Shown in pieces: positions 1 to 6,203 of a stretch of DNA of 6,977 nucleotides. A program made the position numbers and the translations under genes. The number at the start of each line of letters is the position of its first letter. Positions within the stretch are counted from its first letter, which is position 1. This DNA is from Oscillospiraceae bacterium (GTDB lineage: Bacteria > Bacillota_A > Clostridia > Oscillospirales > CAG-272), in the NCBI GenBank assembly GCA_015064195.1, contig SVSO01000160.1, positions 1 through 6,977 of the forward strand. Reading direction: 5' to 3'. Below the pieces are notes generated by a model. That model did not search any database. It saw only the letters and a list, made by a program, of their open reading frames with translations, and was not told where the DNA came from.

Positions 1-1229
1 GCGCCGATGTGTCCGCAGGTGCAGAACCACAGTCCGCCCTCCAGTTCCGACCAGAAATACTGCTCGTCGCCGGTGAGTGCCATCAGCTCCATGATCTCGG
101 GCGAAACGCGCTCGGAGATCTTCGAGCCGGTGGGCAGAGGACGCACATCAGCCTCGGTGAAGGTGGAAACGCCGTAATTCCCGTCCACAATCTGGGTCAC
201 GGTCACGTCAGCCTTGCGCACGGAATTGTCAAACAGCTTCACGATGCGCGAATCGTAAATGCCGCCGGGCTGAACGTTCAGGTCGATGAAGCTCAGCACC
301 TGCTCGCCCAGCTTTGCGCCGGTCACGTCATAGCCTACCACCTTGAAATAGAGGGCGATGGCCGGTGCACTGCCGAGATAGCGGCAGGACAGCTGAATGA
401 ACGCCTCTTCCGCCGCATTTTTCGACAGCGTCACCCGCTCGATGAGCAGACGGCTCGCCGGGCAGTAGGTGGACGGCGTGATGCTTGCCAGCGTGGTAAA
501 CTGGGGAGGCAGCGGTGCGGGTGCGGGAGTTGGTACAGGCGCAGGTGTCGGTGCGGGCGGATTCACAGCCGGTGCCGGATTCTGCGCAGGCGCAGGTGCG
601 GGAACCTGAACGCCGTTCTGGATGTAGACCACCGTCTGCTGATTCTGCACCATGTCCTTCGCCGCGCGCTTTTTCTCCAGCCGGAACTGCACGATGATGC
701 CGAGAACGGTGAGGATCACGCCGATGATGATGCCCGCCGGGATCGAGGGGATGCAGATTCCGAGGGAAAGGCCGGCGCTCATACCGCCGGAAATGCCGGT
801 GGAGAAAATGATAAACCATTTGTGGATGATCAGCGCGAGAATGCCGACAACGAGGCCGAAGATGAGCGCGAGGGGGATCATATCACCCGCACCGGCGATG
901 ATAAAGATGACGGCAAACAGCGCAGTGCTGAGCAGCCAGAAATGCATGAAAATACCGAAGCGGTAGAGTTTGAATGCGAGAAATCCGAACAGGATCGCAA
1001 ACAGCAGCAAAAAGATGACGCCGCCCACCGATCCGCCGATGAGAAATCCCAGCACAAGACCGACAACCGCGCCGGTCAGAATGCCGCTGATGGTAATCAT
1101 GATCTTCAGGATCTGGTAACCGAAGAAGCAGTTGAGCAGCATGGGAATCGTCATAAACAGCAGAATGATCCTCACAAGGTCATTGGCCGCGCCGAATGTC
1201 ATAACAAGAAGATCGCCAAGTTCATTCAT
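1..1229 (-). CDS. TMEM198/TM7SF3-like multi-pass membrane protein with Pro/Ala linker and probable C-terminal zinc ribbon (3' end cut by window edge)
   Basis: The minus-strand frame is open from an ATG at 1229 to the left edge, giving 409 complete codons without a stop, so the C-terminus lies outside the window. Residues about 20-182 form roughly seven hydrophobic segments. The early part, with FFGYQILKIM at 35-44 followed by a Gly-rich helix (GILTGAVVGLVLGF), resembles the TM7S3/TM198 (DUF4203) membrane domain. A charged stretch near 183-192 (RLEKKRAAK) then leads to a Pro/Ala-rich linker at 210-242. A soluble, probably beta-rich domain follows at about 244-375. The visible end, WFCTCGHIG (401-409), looks like the first half of a Cys4 zinc ribbon of the kind often found at the end of clostridial membrane proteins. 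The start is supported by the Shine-Dalgarno at 1237-1245 and a consensus promoter upstream. The biochemical function is unknown. The TMEM198 resemblance is a pattern judgement and the zinc ribbon is inferred from two cysteines only. Confidence 0.85.
   Translation of the reverse strand, partial: MNELGDLLVMTFGAANDLVRIILLFMTIPMLLNCFFGYQILKIMITISGILTGAVVGLVLGFLIGGSVGGVIFLLLFAILFGFLAFKLYRFGIFMHFWLLSTALFAVIFIIAGAGDMIPLALIFGLVVGILALIIHKWFIIFSTGISGGMSAGLSLGICIPSIPAGIIIGVILTVLGIIVQFRLEKKRAAKDMVQNQQTVVYIQNGVQVPAPAPAQNPAPAVNPPAPTPAPVPTPAPAPLPPQFTTLASITPSTYCPASRLLIERVTLSKNAAEEAFIQLSCRYLGSAPAIALYFKVVGYDVTGAKLGEQVLSFIDLNVQPGGIYDSRIVKLFDNSVRKADVTVTQIVDGNYGVSTFTEADVRPLPTGSKISERVSPEIMELMALTGDEQYFWSELEGGLWFCTCGHIG
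504..602 (-). repeat. Low-complexity Pro/Ala linker coding repeat
   Basis: This DNA codes residues 210-242 of the membrane protein as irregular PA, PAP and PTP units. Inside the gene it marks a flexible spacer between the membrane domain and the soluble domain. The GC-rich near-repeats (GCACCTGCGCCTGC-like) could vary in copy number between strains by slippage, which is inference. Confidence 0.7.
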
Positions 1230-1236
1230 AGTCGTT

Positions 1237-1245
1237 TCCTTCCTG
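1237..1245 (-). promoter_or_regulatory. Shine-Dalgarno of the membrane-protein gene
   Basis: Read on the minus strand this is CAGGAAGGA, located seven bases before the ATG at 1229. It decides the start of the gene. Its upstream edge touches the 3' arm of the leader stem described at 1245-1296. Confidence 0.75.
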
Positions 1246-1296
1246 AATCTGTTTGAAAAATTAAACTTCAGTCGTTTTCTGTCGAAAAACAGATTC
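1245..1296 (-). promoter_or_regulatory. Leader-RNA stem with 10-bp arms abutting the Shine-Dalgarno
   Basis: GAATCTGTTT at 1245-1254 and AAACAGATTC at 1287-1296 are perfect reverse complements separated by 32 bases. Both lie in the roughly 70-base leader expected from the promoter at 1309-1337. In the RNA the 3' arm ends directly at the Shine-Dalgarno. A competing small hairpin (TCTGT, loop TTTTCG, ACAGA) uses part of the same 5' arm, so two exclusive folds are possible. A regulatory role is inference. Confidence 0.4.
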
Positions 1297-1308
1297 TACC
1301 AATTTACA

Positions 1309-1337
1309 ATTATATCATAATTCCGACATAATGTCAA
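1309..1337 (-). promoter_or_regulatory. Consensus sigma-A promoter for the membrane-protein gene
   Basis: On the minus strand TTGACA (1337-1332) and TATAAT (1314-1309) are separated by exactly 17 bases, a perfect match to the housekeeping sigma consensus. Transcription should start near 1302, giving a leader of about 70 bases before the ATG at 1229. Confidence 0.85.
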
Positions 1338-1416
1338 GGTCACAGCGGGGATTTCATGGGAGAAATAAATATTTTGAAGATTATTGTTATATGCGTAACC
1401 GCTGCCATCCTCCAAG

Positions 1417-1446
1417 TGTGAACATTTCGTGAATTTCACATTGTTC
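1417..1446. promoter_or_regulatory. Dyad just upstream of the deacetylase promoter, candidate operator or activator site
   Basis: The palindrome GTGAATTTCAC (1429-1439) sits inside wider inverted arms: TGTGAA (1417-1422) with TTCACA (1435-1440), and GAACA (1420-1424) with TGTTC (1442-1446). The element ends four bases before the -35 at 1450, a usual place for an activator or repressor of that promoter. It also contains the 10-mer TGAACATTTC, found again upstream of the PHP-glycosidase promoter. The identity of any regulator is unknown and no regulator gene lies in the window. Confidence 0.45.
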
Positions 1447-1449
1447 GGC

Positions 1450-1478
1450 TTGACTTTGCCTGCACGTTTTGCTATAAT
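1450..1478 (+). promoter_or_regulatory. Sigma-A promoter for the deacetylase-like gene
   Basis: TTGACT (1450-1455) and TATAAT (1473-1478) are spaced by 17 bases, with a TG one base before the -10 (extended -10). The start is expected near 1485, about 30 bases before the ATG at 1515. Confidence 0.85.
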
Positions 1479-1502
1479 GTTCGCAGAATCATTAAAGGAA
1501 CC

Positions 1503-1508
1503 GGGAGG
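1503..1508 (+). promoter_or_regulatory. Shine-Dalgarno of the deacetylase-like gene
   Basis: GGGAGG lies six bases before the ATG at 1515. It supports that start over any later ATG. This matters because the first catalytic motif begins only at residue 7. Confidence 0.8.
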
Positions 1509-1514
1509 TTTATC

Positions 1515-2846
1515 ATGACAGAACTTATCATCAGCTTTGACACCGAGGATTACGTCAATCCTCACGCCGCCGACGGCATTCTCCGCGCGTCAAAAATCGT
1601 GCGGGAGGCGGGCTTCATGCCCTGCCATAATGTGGTTGCCCGCACCGCCGAGGCACTGGTAAAATGGGGCAGACAGGACGTCATCGACGAGCTGAAGCAA
1701 TGCGAGATCGAGACGCACACCATGCGCCATTCCCATCACCCCACCATCAACGAATACACCGATCTTGCGGATTTCGATGAGGCCATGCGCATTTTCCGCG
1801 AGGAAGAGGATGCGGCGCTGAATGTTCTGCGCGACATCCTCGGTGACTGCGCATTTGCCGCCGCCTGTCCGCCCGGAATGTCCACCTCCTATGTTGCCAC
1901 CTACGGCTACGCGGACATGGGCATCCCGATCTACGACGGCAGTCTGGTTTGCGATGAAGCCGTCGGTCGTCCCCTGCGCTACTGCAATATGATCAACCTC
2001 GGCTATCACCATCCGCTCGATTATTTCGGCGTGTGGGAGAAGTCCGACGTGCTGGACATGATCGAAAAAATGGCCGAGCTTGAAATCTGCATCGTCTATC
2101 ATCACCCCGCCCTCAATGCGGCTGCGGAATTCTACGACGAGCAGAATTTCAAAGGCGAAAACCGTCCGGAATCCGACTGGATCATGAGTACGCCCGTGCC
2201 GCCGGAACAGGTGAAAAAGTTTGAGGAAAATCTCCGCTTCTTCCTCGAAACGGTGAAAAACGATCCGCGCTTCCATCCCACAACCTACAGCGAGCTGACG
2301 AAAAAGCTGGAATGCCGCCGCGTGGTGAAACCCGCACAGCTGCCCGAGATCCGTGCGCTGCTTTCTGAGGATTTCTTCCCCGTGACCATGCCCGAATCCC
2401 TCTCCCTCTCCGATATTATGCTGGCCTGCCGCGATTTTCTCATGGGCAAAGACGAGCATATCTGCGGCAAGGTGTACGGCTTCCTTGACACGCCTTATGC
2501 CATCCGTGAGCCGGTAACGCTTCGCGCCGATGACATCCGCGCCGCCGCTGAACAGGTCGCCGACGGCACATTCCTGCCCACCGACATCACCGTGGACGGA
2601 CAGAAGATCGGCCCCGCAGACTGGATGCGCGCCGCACTTGCCGTACTCTGCGGCGAGGAGACTGTCACCGTCGCCCCCGGCCCTTGGCAGATCGATCTCG
2701 ACGAATTCCCGCGCCTGAAAAAGATCAACTACCGCGGCTCGTGGATCCATATGAAATCCTTTGAGGATCGCTATCTTTCAAGCCGCGCCCGTCTGCAAAG
2801 CTGGACGATTTCCCTGCCGAAAGACACCAAGCGGCGGATCTATTGA
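1515..2846 (+). CDS. NodB-like polysaccharide deacetylase homologue with duplicated C-terminal module (cytoplasmic)
   Basis: This 443-residue protein has no signal peptide. It opens directly with a strand carrying SFDTED (7-12), equivalent to motif 1 (TFDD) of the carbohydrate esterase 4/NodB fold. HTMRH (68-72) is an exact HTxxH metal-binding motif. CPPG (118-121) stands where RxPxG is usual, so the arginine is replaced by cysteine. VYHHP (194-198) supplies the late histidine. These point to a metal-dependent deacetylase or amidohydrolase with D9, D12, H68 and H72 as likely key residues. The barrel ends near residue 265. Residues about 277-311 and 339-380 look like two diverged copies of one module (IRA..., then an aromatic or Leu followed by Pro, then D..M.A....L.G). 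The second copy, with LPTDITVDGQ, recalls pseudomurein-binding repeats, which is a tentative match. The gene is monocistronic, with its own promoter and a terminator two to four bases after the stop. The substrate is unknown; a chitooligosaccharide, N-acetyl sugar or amide are all possible. Confidence 0.9.
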   Translation: MTELIISFDTEDYVNPHAADGILRASKIVREAGFMPCHNVVARTAEALVKWGRQDVIDELKQCEIETHTMRHSHHPTINEYTDLADFDEAMRIFREEEDAALNVLRDILGDCAFAAACPPGMSTSYVATYGYADMGIPIYDGSLVCDEAVGRPLRYCNMINLGYHHPLDYFGVWEKSDVLDMIEKMAELEICIVYHHPALNAAAEFYDEQNFKGENRPESDWIMSTPVPPEQVKKFEENLRFFLETVKNDPRFHPTTYSELTKKLECRRVVKPAQLPEIRALLSEDFFPVTMPESLSLSDIMLACRDFLMGKDEHICGKVYGFLDTPYAIREPVTLRADDIRAAAEQVADGTFLPTDITVDGQKIGPADWMRAALAVLCGEETVTVAPGPWQIDLDEFPRLKKINYRGSWIHMKSFEDRYLSSRARLQSWTISLPKDTKRRIY

Positions 2847-2849
2847 CAC

Positions 2850-2881
2850 AAGAATCCCTCGGCGTCAGCCGAGGGATTCTT
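2850..2881. terminator. Bidirectional hairpin terminator between convergent genes
   Basis: A perfect 14-bp stem, AAGAATCCCTCGGC (2850-2863) with its complement at 2868-2881, closes a GTCA tetraloop. It begins four bases after the stop of the plus-strand gene and four bases after the stop of the minus-strand gene. The T-rich ends of the stem (TTCTT) serve as short, interrupted T-tracts in both directions, so it can act as a shared intrinsic terminator. Confidence 0.85.
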
Positions 2882-2885
2882 ATGT

Positions 2886-5800
2886 TTATACGTTGACAGT
2901 CTGCTGTCCTGCGGGGATTTCCATGGATTTTTCGCCGATGACCAGCGTGAAGCCATGCTCCGACTTGGCCGTCAGAACGCCGTTTTCCACGATAACGGAA
3001 ACGCTCTGATCGCCGACGCGGAGATTTTCCACACCATGACGCTCGGTGAGGTGAGGCGTGTATTCCACCTTGCCGCCGCGTACACGGATGCCGACGACCT
3101 GCTCCATGGCAAGGAGAATGGGCGTTACGCCGGAGAAGCCCACGAATTCGCGGCGCACCTGATTGCCGTACAGCCGGCCGGGTGCGACGGTCATAGGATC
3201 ATAGCTCTCCCAGATGGTCTCCGTATCGCGGTAAACCTTTGCCACCGCTTCCACGTGACGCTTCGCCATCTCGTGCGCCTTTTCGGTCTCGCCGATGCTC
3301 TCAAGGCCCAGCACGATCATCAGCTCGGTGATGCACCATACGCCGCCGCGCCAGTAGTTGCCGCCCTCCGGTACGAAGCCGGGATGGTCAGCAGCCAGCG
3401 AGCGTGTGCCCATGGGTGCGCGGAAGGTGGCAGGATCGTCGAGATGAGCGATGAAGCGTGCTCTGCGCTCTGCCGGAACAACGCCTGCAAGCAGTGTCCA
3501 GAACGCGCCGATATGCTTGACGCCGGTAGTCTTGCCCGTGCGGTCGATATCCTCATAGAAGCCGTCCGTCTCGCTCCACATTTTCTCATTGATGAGCCTT
3601 GTCAGCGCTTCGTATTCCTCCGCCAGCTCGTCCGTGCCGTGGGTGATGCCGCATTCCGCCGCCATTTCAAGAAGCAGCTTGGCATCCAGTGCCTGCTGTG
3701 CGGTGGTATCGATGCAGCCTGCGTGACCGTGATCCTTGGCGGGGCGGTAATACTTGTCATCAACCCGCGGGATGTTGTCCATGCCGGCACCCCAACCACT
3801 GGTGAAGTAGGAGCCGTCCGGCCATGTGCGGTTGATTCTCAGCCAGCGATGGAAGGCAAACAGTACGGGGTAAACCTTCGCCAGACGCGCCTTGTCGCCG
3901 ATATGCTTGTAGTGCATCCACTCCGCCAGCGAGAAGATGTCCGGGCCGGTGGAGGAGGGATCGTGCTTTTCAAAGCGATCTATGCCGGTGGTGATGTCCA
4001 GCTGGCGGCAGATGTAGCCGTCATCATGCTGTTTTGCGTAGAAATTGTCGAGAAGTCCGATGAAATCGAACAGATGGGATGCATACTCGCCGTACATGGA
4101 GTTGAAGCAGTTGCCCCACATGAAGATGGAATCGGCAAATTCGGTGTAAAGCATGGGCTTCACATATCCGCTGGATTCGGGGGGGATGCGCAGTTTGCTT
4201 GCGGCGATGGCGAACGCTCTTGCCATGCAGGCAGAAGCGTCATCGTGACCCTCCCAAATGAGGCGCGGAACTTCGGTATCAAAAAGCTTTACATCCGGTA
4301 CACTGCCGGCAAACGATGCGCCGCGGAAGACGTTTTCGTCAATCTCCGGCACTTTCGAGCCGCTGTCGAACTTCTTGCCGCGATTTCCGGCTTCGAGGAA
4401 TTCCTTCGTCACGCCGAAATCCATCTTTGCGGTGAGATTTTTCAGGCGGGCGATGATCTCGTCGATGCGGAATGCCTCCACCGGCACCTCGCCGCTGATC
4501 ATTCCGGGGAAATCCTTCATGAAATCGCCGGAGTAGGAATATGCGAAATGCGCCTGAAGCTCCTCATCGAAGAAAGGCTCGAAGGTGCGTGTCTCATCGC
4601 CGACGGTGACGTAAATGCGGCTCATGGGGTTGATATAGCAGTCAACCTTGCCGTCGAATACCACGGGATCGGGATTTTCGTCGGTGGTGAAGCTTCCGTT
4701 TGCACCGCAGCCGTTCTGCGTCACGTCGATCATCACGTGAGCGCGGAAATTATCGTTGACAAAGGGCGTATTGCGCACGTAGACGGGATTTGCCACCGCC
4801 ACATTCTTTGCATTGTCGCGGAGGATGCACAGCACATAGCCTTCCGCCGGAAGCGTGACCTTCATGGTCAGCTCGCCGTTTTCATCGGGTGCGGGCTTGC
4901 CGATCGTTTCGCCGTTGACCACGATCTCGATCTCGCGGAGTGTGCCCTCACAGCAGGCCCATGCCTTTGCCTTCAGTTCATACTCTCTGCCCTCTTCCCA
5001 TGGGATGACCTCGCCGGGGATGCGGCCGTCCAGCGTGTAGTCAAGGAGCGGGCCGGAGGTGGCAAAGCAGTCGCCGCGGCGAACGGATGCGGAAACCTCA
5101 TCCAGCGTGAACGCCTTGCAGCGGGAGTAGGTGCGATAAGGCTCCACCGTGCGCTTGCCGGAGAGATGATCCGGATCGTCGCCGCAGTGGTCGGTCTCGG
5201 CCACACCGGTCATGCGCCAGCCGCGGTTGAGCAGTGCGTACCAGATCTTGCGGTAATTGGTCTTGTCTGCGCCGTAGCCGAGGATGACCATGGCATCCAC
5301 CATGCCGGTCAGCGAATCGAACGCGATGGTGGAAGAAATATTGGTCACAAACTGCTCACTGCGGGGCTCTGTCCACCAGCTGGTGGGATGACAGAAAACA
5401 GCGAAGGAATTCTCATCGCGGTATTTCTTCAGTGCAATGGAGGGCGCAGCATTGGTGAATTCCGGGATACCGATGCTGGGAGTATAACGATTCTGCTCGT
5501 AGCAGTGATACATGGGATCGCGGAATTCGTCAACTGGCGGGCGCTCCACATAGTTCGCCAGCACGATATGGCCGTAGCGATACTTGATGAATTCTCCGCC
5601 GGGATCGACCAGATAGTCGTCCCGCTTTTCCGATTCGAGAAGGTCCTTGTAATATTCGCGATAGGTGGTGATGTGATCCGTACCGCCGAAGTAGATGTGA
5701 TAGTGATTTTCGCCATCGTAGGGCGTTCCGGCGAAATAGACGTTCCAATCCTCACCGCGCGCTCTCACGCCCATGGTGCGGATGTCAGCAACGCCGTCCT

Positions 5801-6104
5801 TGCCCATCTTCTGGCGGCTGATGTGGGAGTGCGCATCAAATGCGTAGAAGCCCATGGTCTTGGGGTCGATGATCCGCTCCAGCTTAACGGTGCGGGACAC
5901 CGGTTCAGTGAGCGATACGGTAAACTCTGCGGGATGGTACAGCTTGCCCCGGCGGATGACTACGTTGTAATCGCCCTCCGGAATGTCGAATTCGGCGACA
6001 CTGTCGAAATAACCGCGCCTGACACGTTCTTCTCCCTTGAAAATGCCTACGTTGGCACAGGTGGGAGCGCCGTGTTCATCCAATAGTTCGATATGAAGCA
6101 GCAT
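2886..6104 (-). CDS. Fusion of a CehA/McbA-type PHP metallohydrolase and a GH63/GH37-like (alpha/alpha)6 glycoside hydrolase
   Basis: This 1072-residue protein has no signal peptide and so is probably cytoplasmic. Residues 1-80 form a small beta domain. Residues 84-350 are a PHP domain of the CehA/McbA type: DAHSH (90-94), GTDH (141-144), GGE...GH (169-179), FCHP (237-240), and ETDH (303-306) after the usual WxxLLxxG stretch. The family's TSGPLL...DG..PG transition (349-364) leads into a beta-sandwich to about 445. Residues 446-608 are a poorly recognised linker. Residues about 610-1005 are a clan GH-G-like glycosidase: a WGN/Q..DGYI region (663-698), GWGAGMDNIPR (770-780, D776 likely general acid), GGNYWRGGVW (914-923) and IWESYDP (964-970, E966 likely base). 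A short beta tail ends the protein. Known GH63/GH37 enzymes act on alpha-glucosides, mannosylglycerate or trehalose; the substrate here is unknown. ATG at 6104 has AAAGGAG six bases upstream and its own consensus promoter. Domain assignment is confident; a joint function for the two enzyme domains is inference. Confidence 0.93.
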   Translation of the reverse strand: MLLHIELLDEHGAPTCANVGIFKGEERVRRGYFDSVAEFDIPEGDYNVVIRRGKLYHPAEFTVSLTEPVSRTVKLERIIDPKTMGFYAFDAHSHISRQKMGKDGVADIRTMGVRARGEDWNVYFAGTPYDGENHYHIYFGGTDHITTYREYYKDLLESEKRDDYLVDPGGEFIKYRYGHIVLANYVERPPVDEFRDPMYHCYEQNRYTPSIGIPEFTNAAPSIALKKYRDENSFAVFCHPTSWWTEPRSEQFVTNISSTIAFDSLTGMVDAMVILGYGADKTNYRKIWYALLNRGWRMTGVAETDHCGDDPDHLSGKRTVEPYRTYSRCKAFTLDEVSASVRRGDCFATSGPLLDYTLDGRIPGEVIPWEEGREYELKAKAWACCEGTLREIEIVVNGETIGKPAPDENGELTMKVTLPAEGYVLCILRDNAKNVAVANPVYVRNTPFVNDNFRAHVMIDVTQNGCGANGSFTTDENPDPVVFDGKVDCYINPMSRIYVTVGDETRTFEPFFDEELQAHFAYSYSGDFMKDFPGMISGEVPVEAFRIDEIIARLKNLTAKMDFGVTKEFLEAGNRGKKFDSGSKVPEIDENVFRGASFAGSVPDVKLFDTEVPRLIWEGHDDASACMARAFAIAASKLRIPPESSGYVKPMLYTEFADSIFMWGNCFNSMYGEYASHLFDFIGLLDNFYAKQHDDGYICRQLDITTGIDRFEKHDPSSTGPDIFSLAEWMHYKHIGDKARLAKVYPVLFAFHRWLRINRTWPDGSYFTSGWGAGMDNIPRVDDKYYRPAKDHGHAGCIDTTAQQALDAKLLLEMAAECGITHGTDELAEEYEALTRLINEKMWSETDGFYEDIDRTGKTTGVKHIGAFWTLLAGVVPAERRARFIAHLDDPATFRAPMGTRSLAADHPGFVPEGGNYWRGGVWCITELMIVLGLESIGETEKAHEMAKRHVEAVAKVYRDTETIWESYDPMTVAPGRLYGNQVRREFVGFSGVTPILLAMEQVVGIRVRGGKVEYTPHLTERHGVENLRVGDQSVSVIVENGVLTAKSEHGFTLVIGEKSMEIPAGQQTVNV

Positions 6105-6110
6105 GGAAAA

Positions 6111-6117
6111 CTCCTTT
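6111..6117 (-). promoter_or_regulatory. Shine-Dalgarno of the PHP-glycosidase gene
   Basis: The minus strand reads AAAGGAG, six bases before the ATG at 6104, which fixes that start. Confidence 0.85.
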
Positions 6118-6134
6118 CAATAATTGATACAGAT

Positions 6135-6163
6135 ATTATAACAAATATTGTCAGTTTTGTCAA
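6135..6163 (-). promoter_or_regulatory. Consensus sigma-A promoter for the PHP-glycosidase gene
   Basis: TTGACA (6163-6158) and TATAAT (6140-6135) on the minus strand are separated by exactly 17 bases, with TG one base before the -10. The start is expected near 6128, leaving a leader of about 24 bases. This strong promoter separates the gene from the MATE gene upstream. Confidence 0.88.
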
Positions 6164-6191
6164 GCGGGAATCCGCATATATTGAACATTTC
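6164..6191. promoter_or_regulatory. Inverted repeat and shared 10-mer upstream of the PHP-glycosidase promoter
   Basis: GCGGGAATCCGC (6164-6175) has GCGG/CCGC arms around a GAAT centre and touches the -35 directly. Next to it TGAACATTTC (6182-6191) repeats the 10-mer at 1419-1428 upstream of the deacetylase promoter, in the opposite orientation relative to transcription. Either could bind a regulator; this is inference from position and sequence only. Confidence 0.35.
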
Positions 6192-6203
6192 CGAAAATAT
6201 TTT

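Noticed and set aside
504..602. Possible CRISPR-like or tandem DNA repeat
   Set aside because: Units are short and irregular, in frame, and explained by Pro/Ala codons of a flexible linker; there are no spacers.
9..1256. 415-codon plus-strand frame opposite the membrane-protein gene
   Set aside because: The translation is rich in charged and His/Arg/Asp residues without a domain, while the minus strand encodes clear membrane helices and has a promoter and Shine-Dalgarno. It is a mirror of the partial gene.
1296..1565. 89-codon minus-strand frame across the divergent promoter region
   Set aside because: It runs through both promoters and over the start of the deacetylase gene, with no Shine-Dalgarno of note and no recognisable product.
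1590..2750. 386-codon minus-strand frame opposite the deacetylase-like gene
   Set aside because: Same codon-aligned shadow effect. The translation is low in sense and His/Gly-rich, and the plus-strand gene has catalytic motifs and complete expression signals.
2955..6086. 1043-codon open frame on the plus strand opposite the PHP-glycosidase
   Set aside because: It is codon-aligned with the minus-strand gene and follows from the near absence of TTA, CTA and TCA codons there. Its translation has no recognisable domain, and the minus-strand frame has full family motifs, a Shine-Dalgarno and a promoter.
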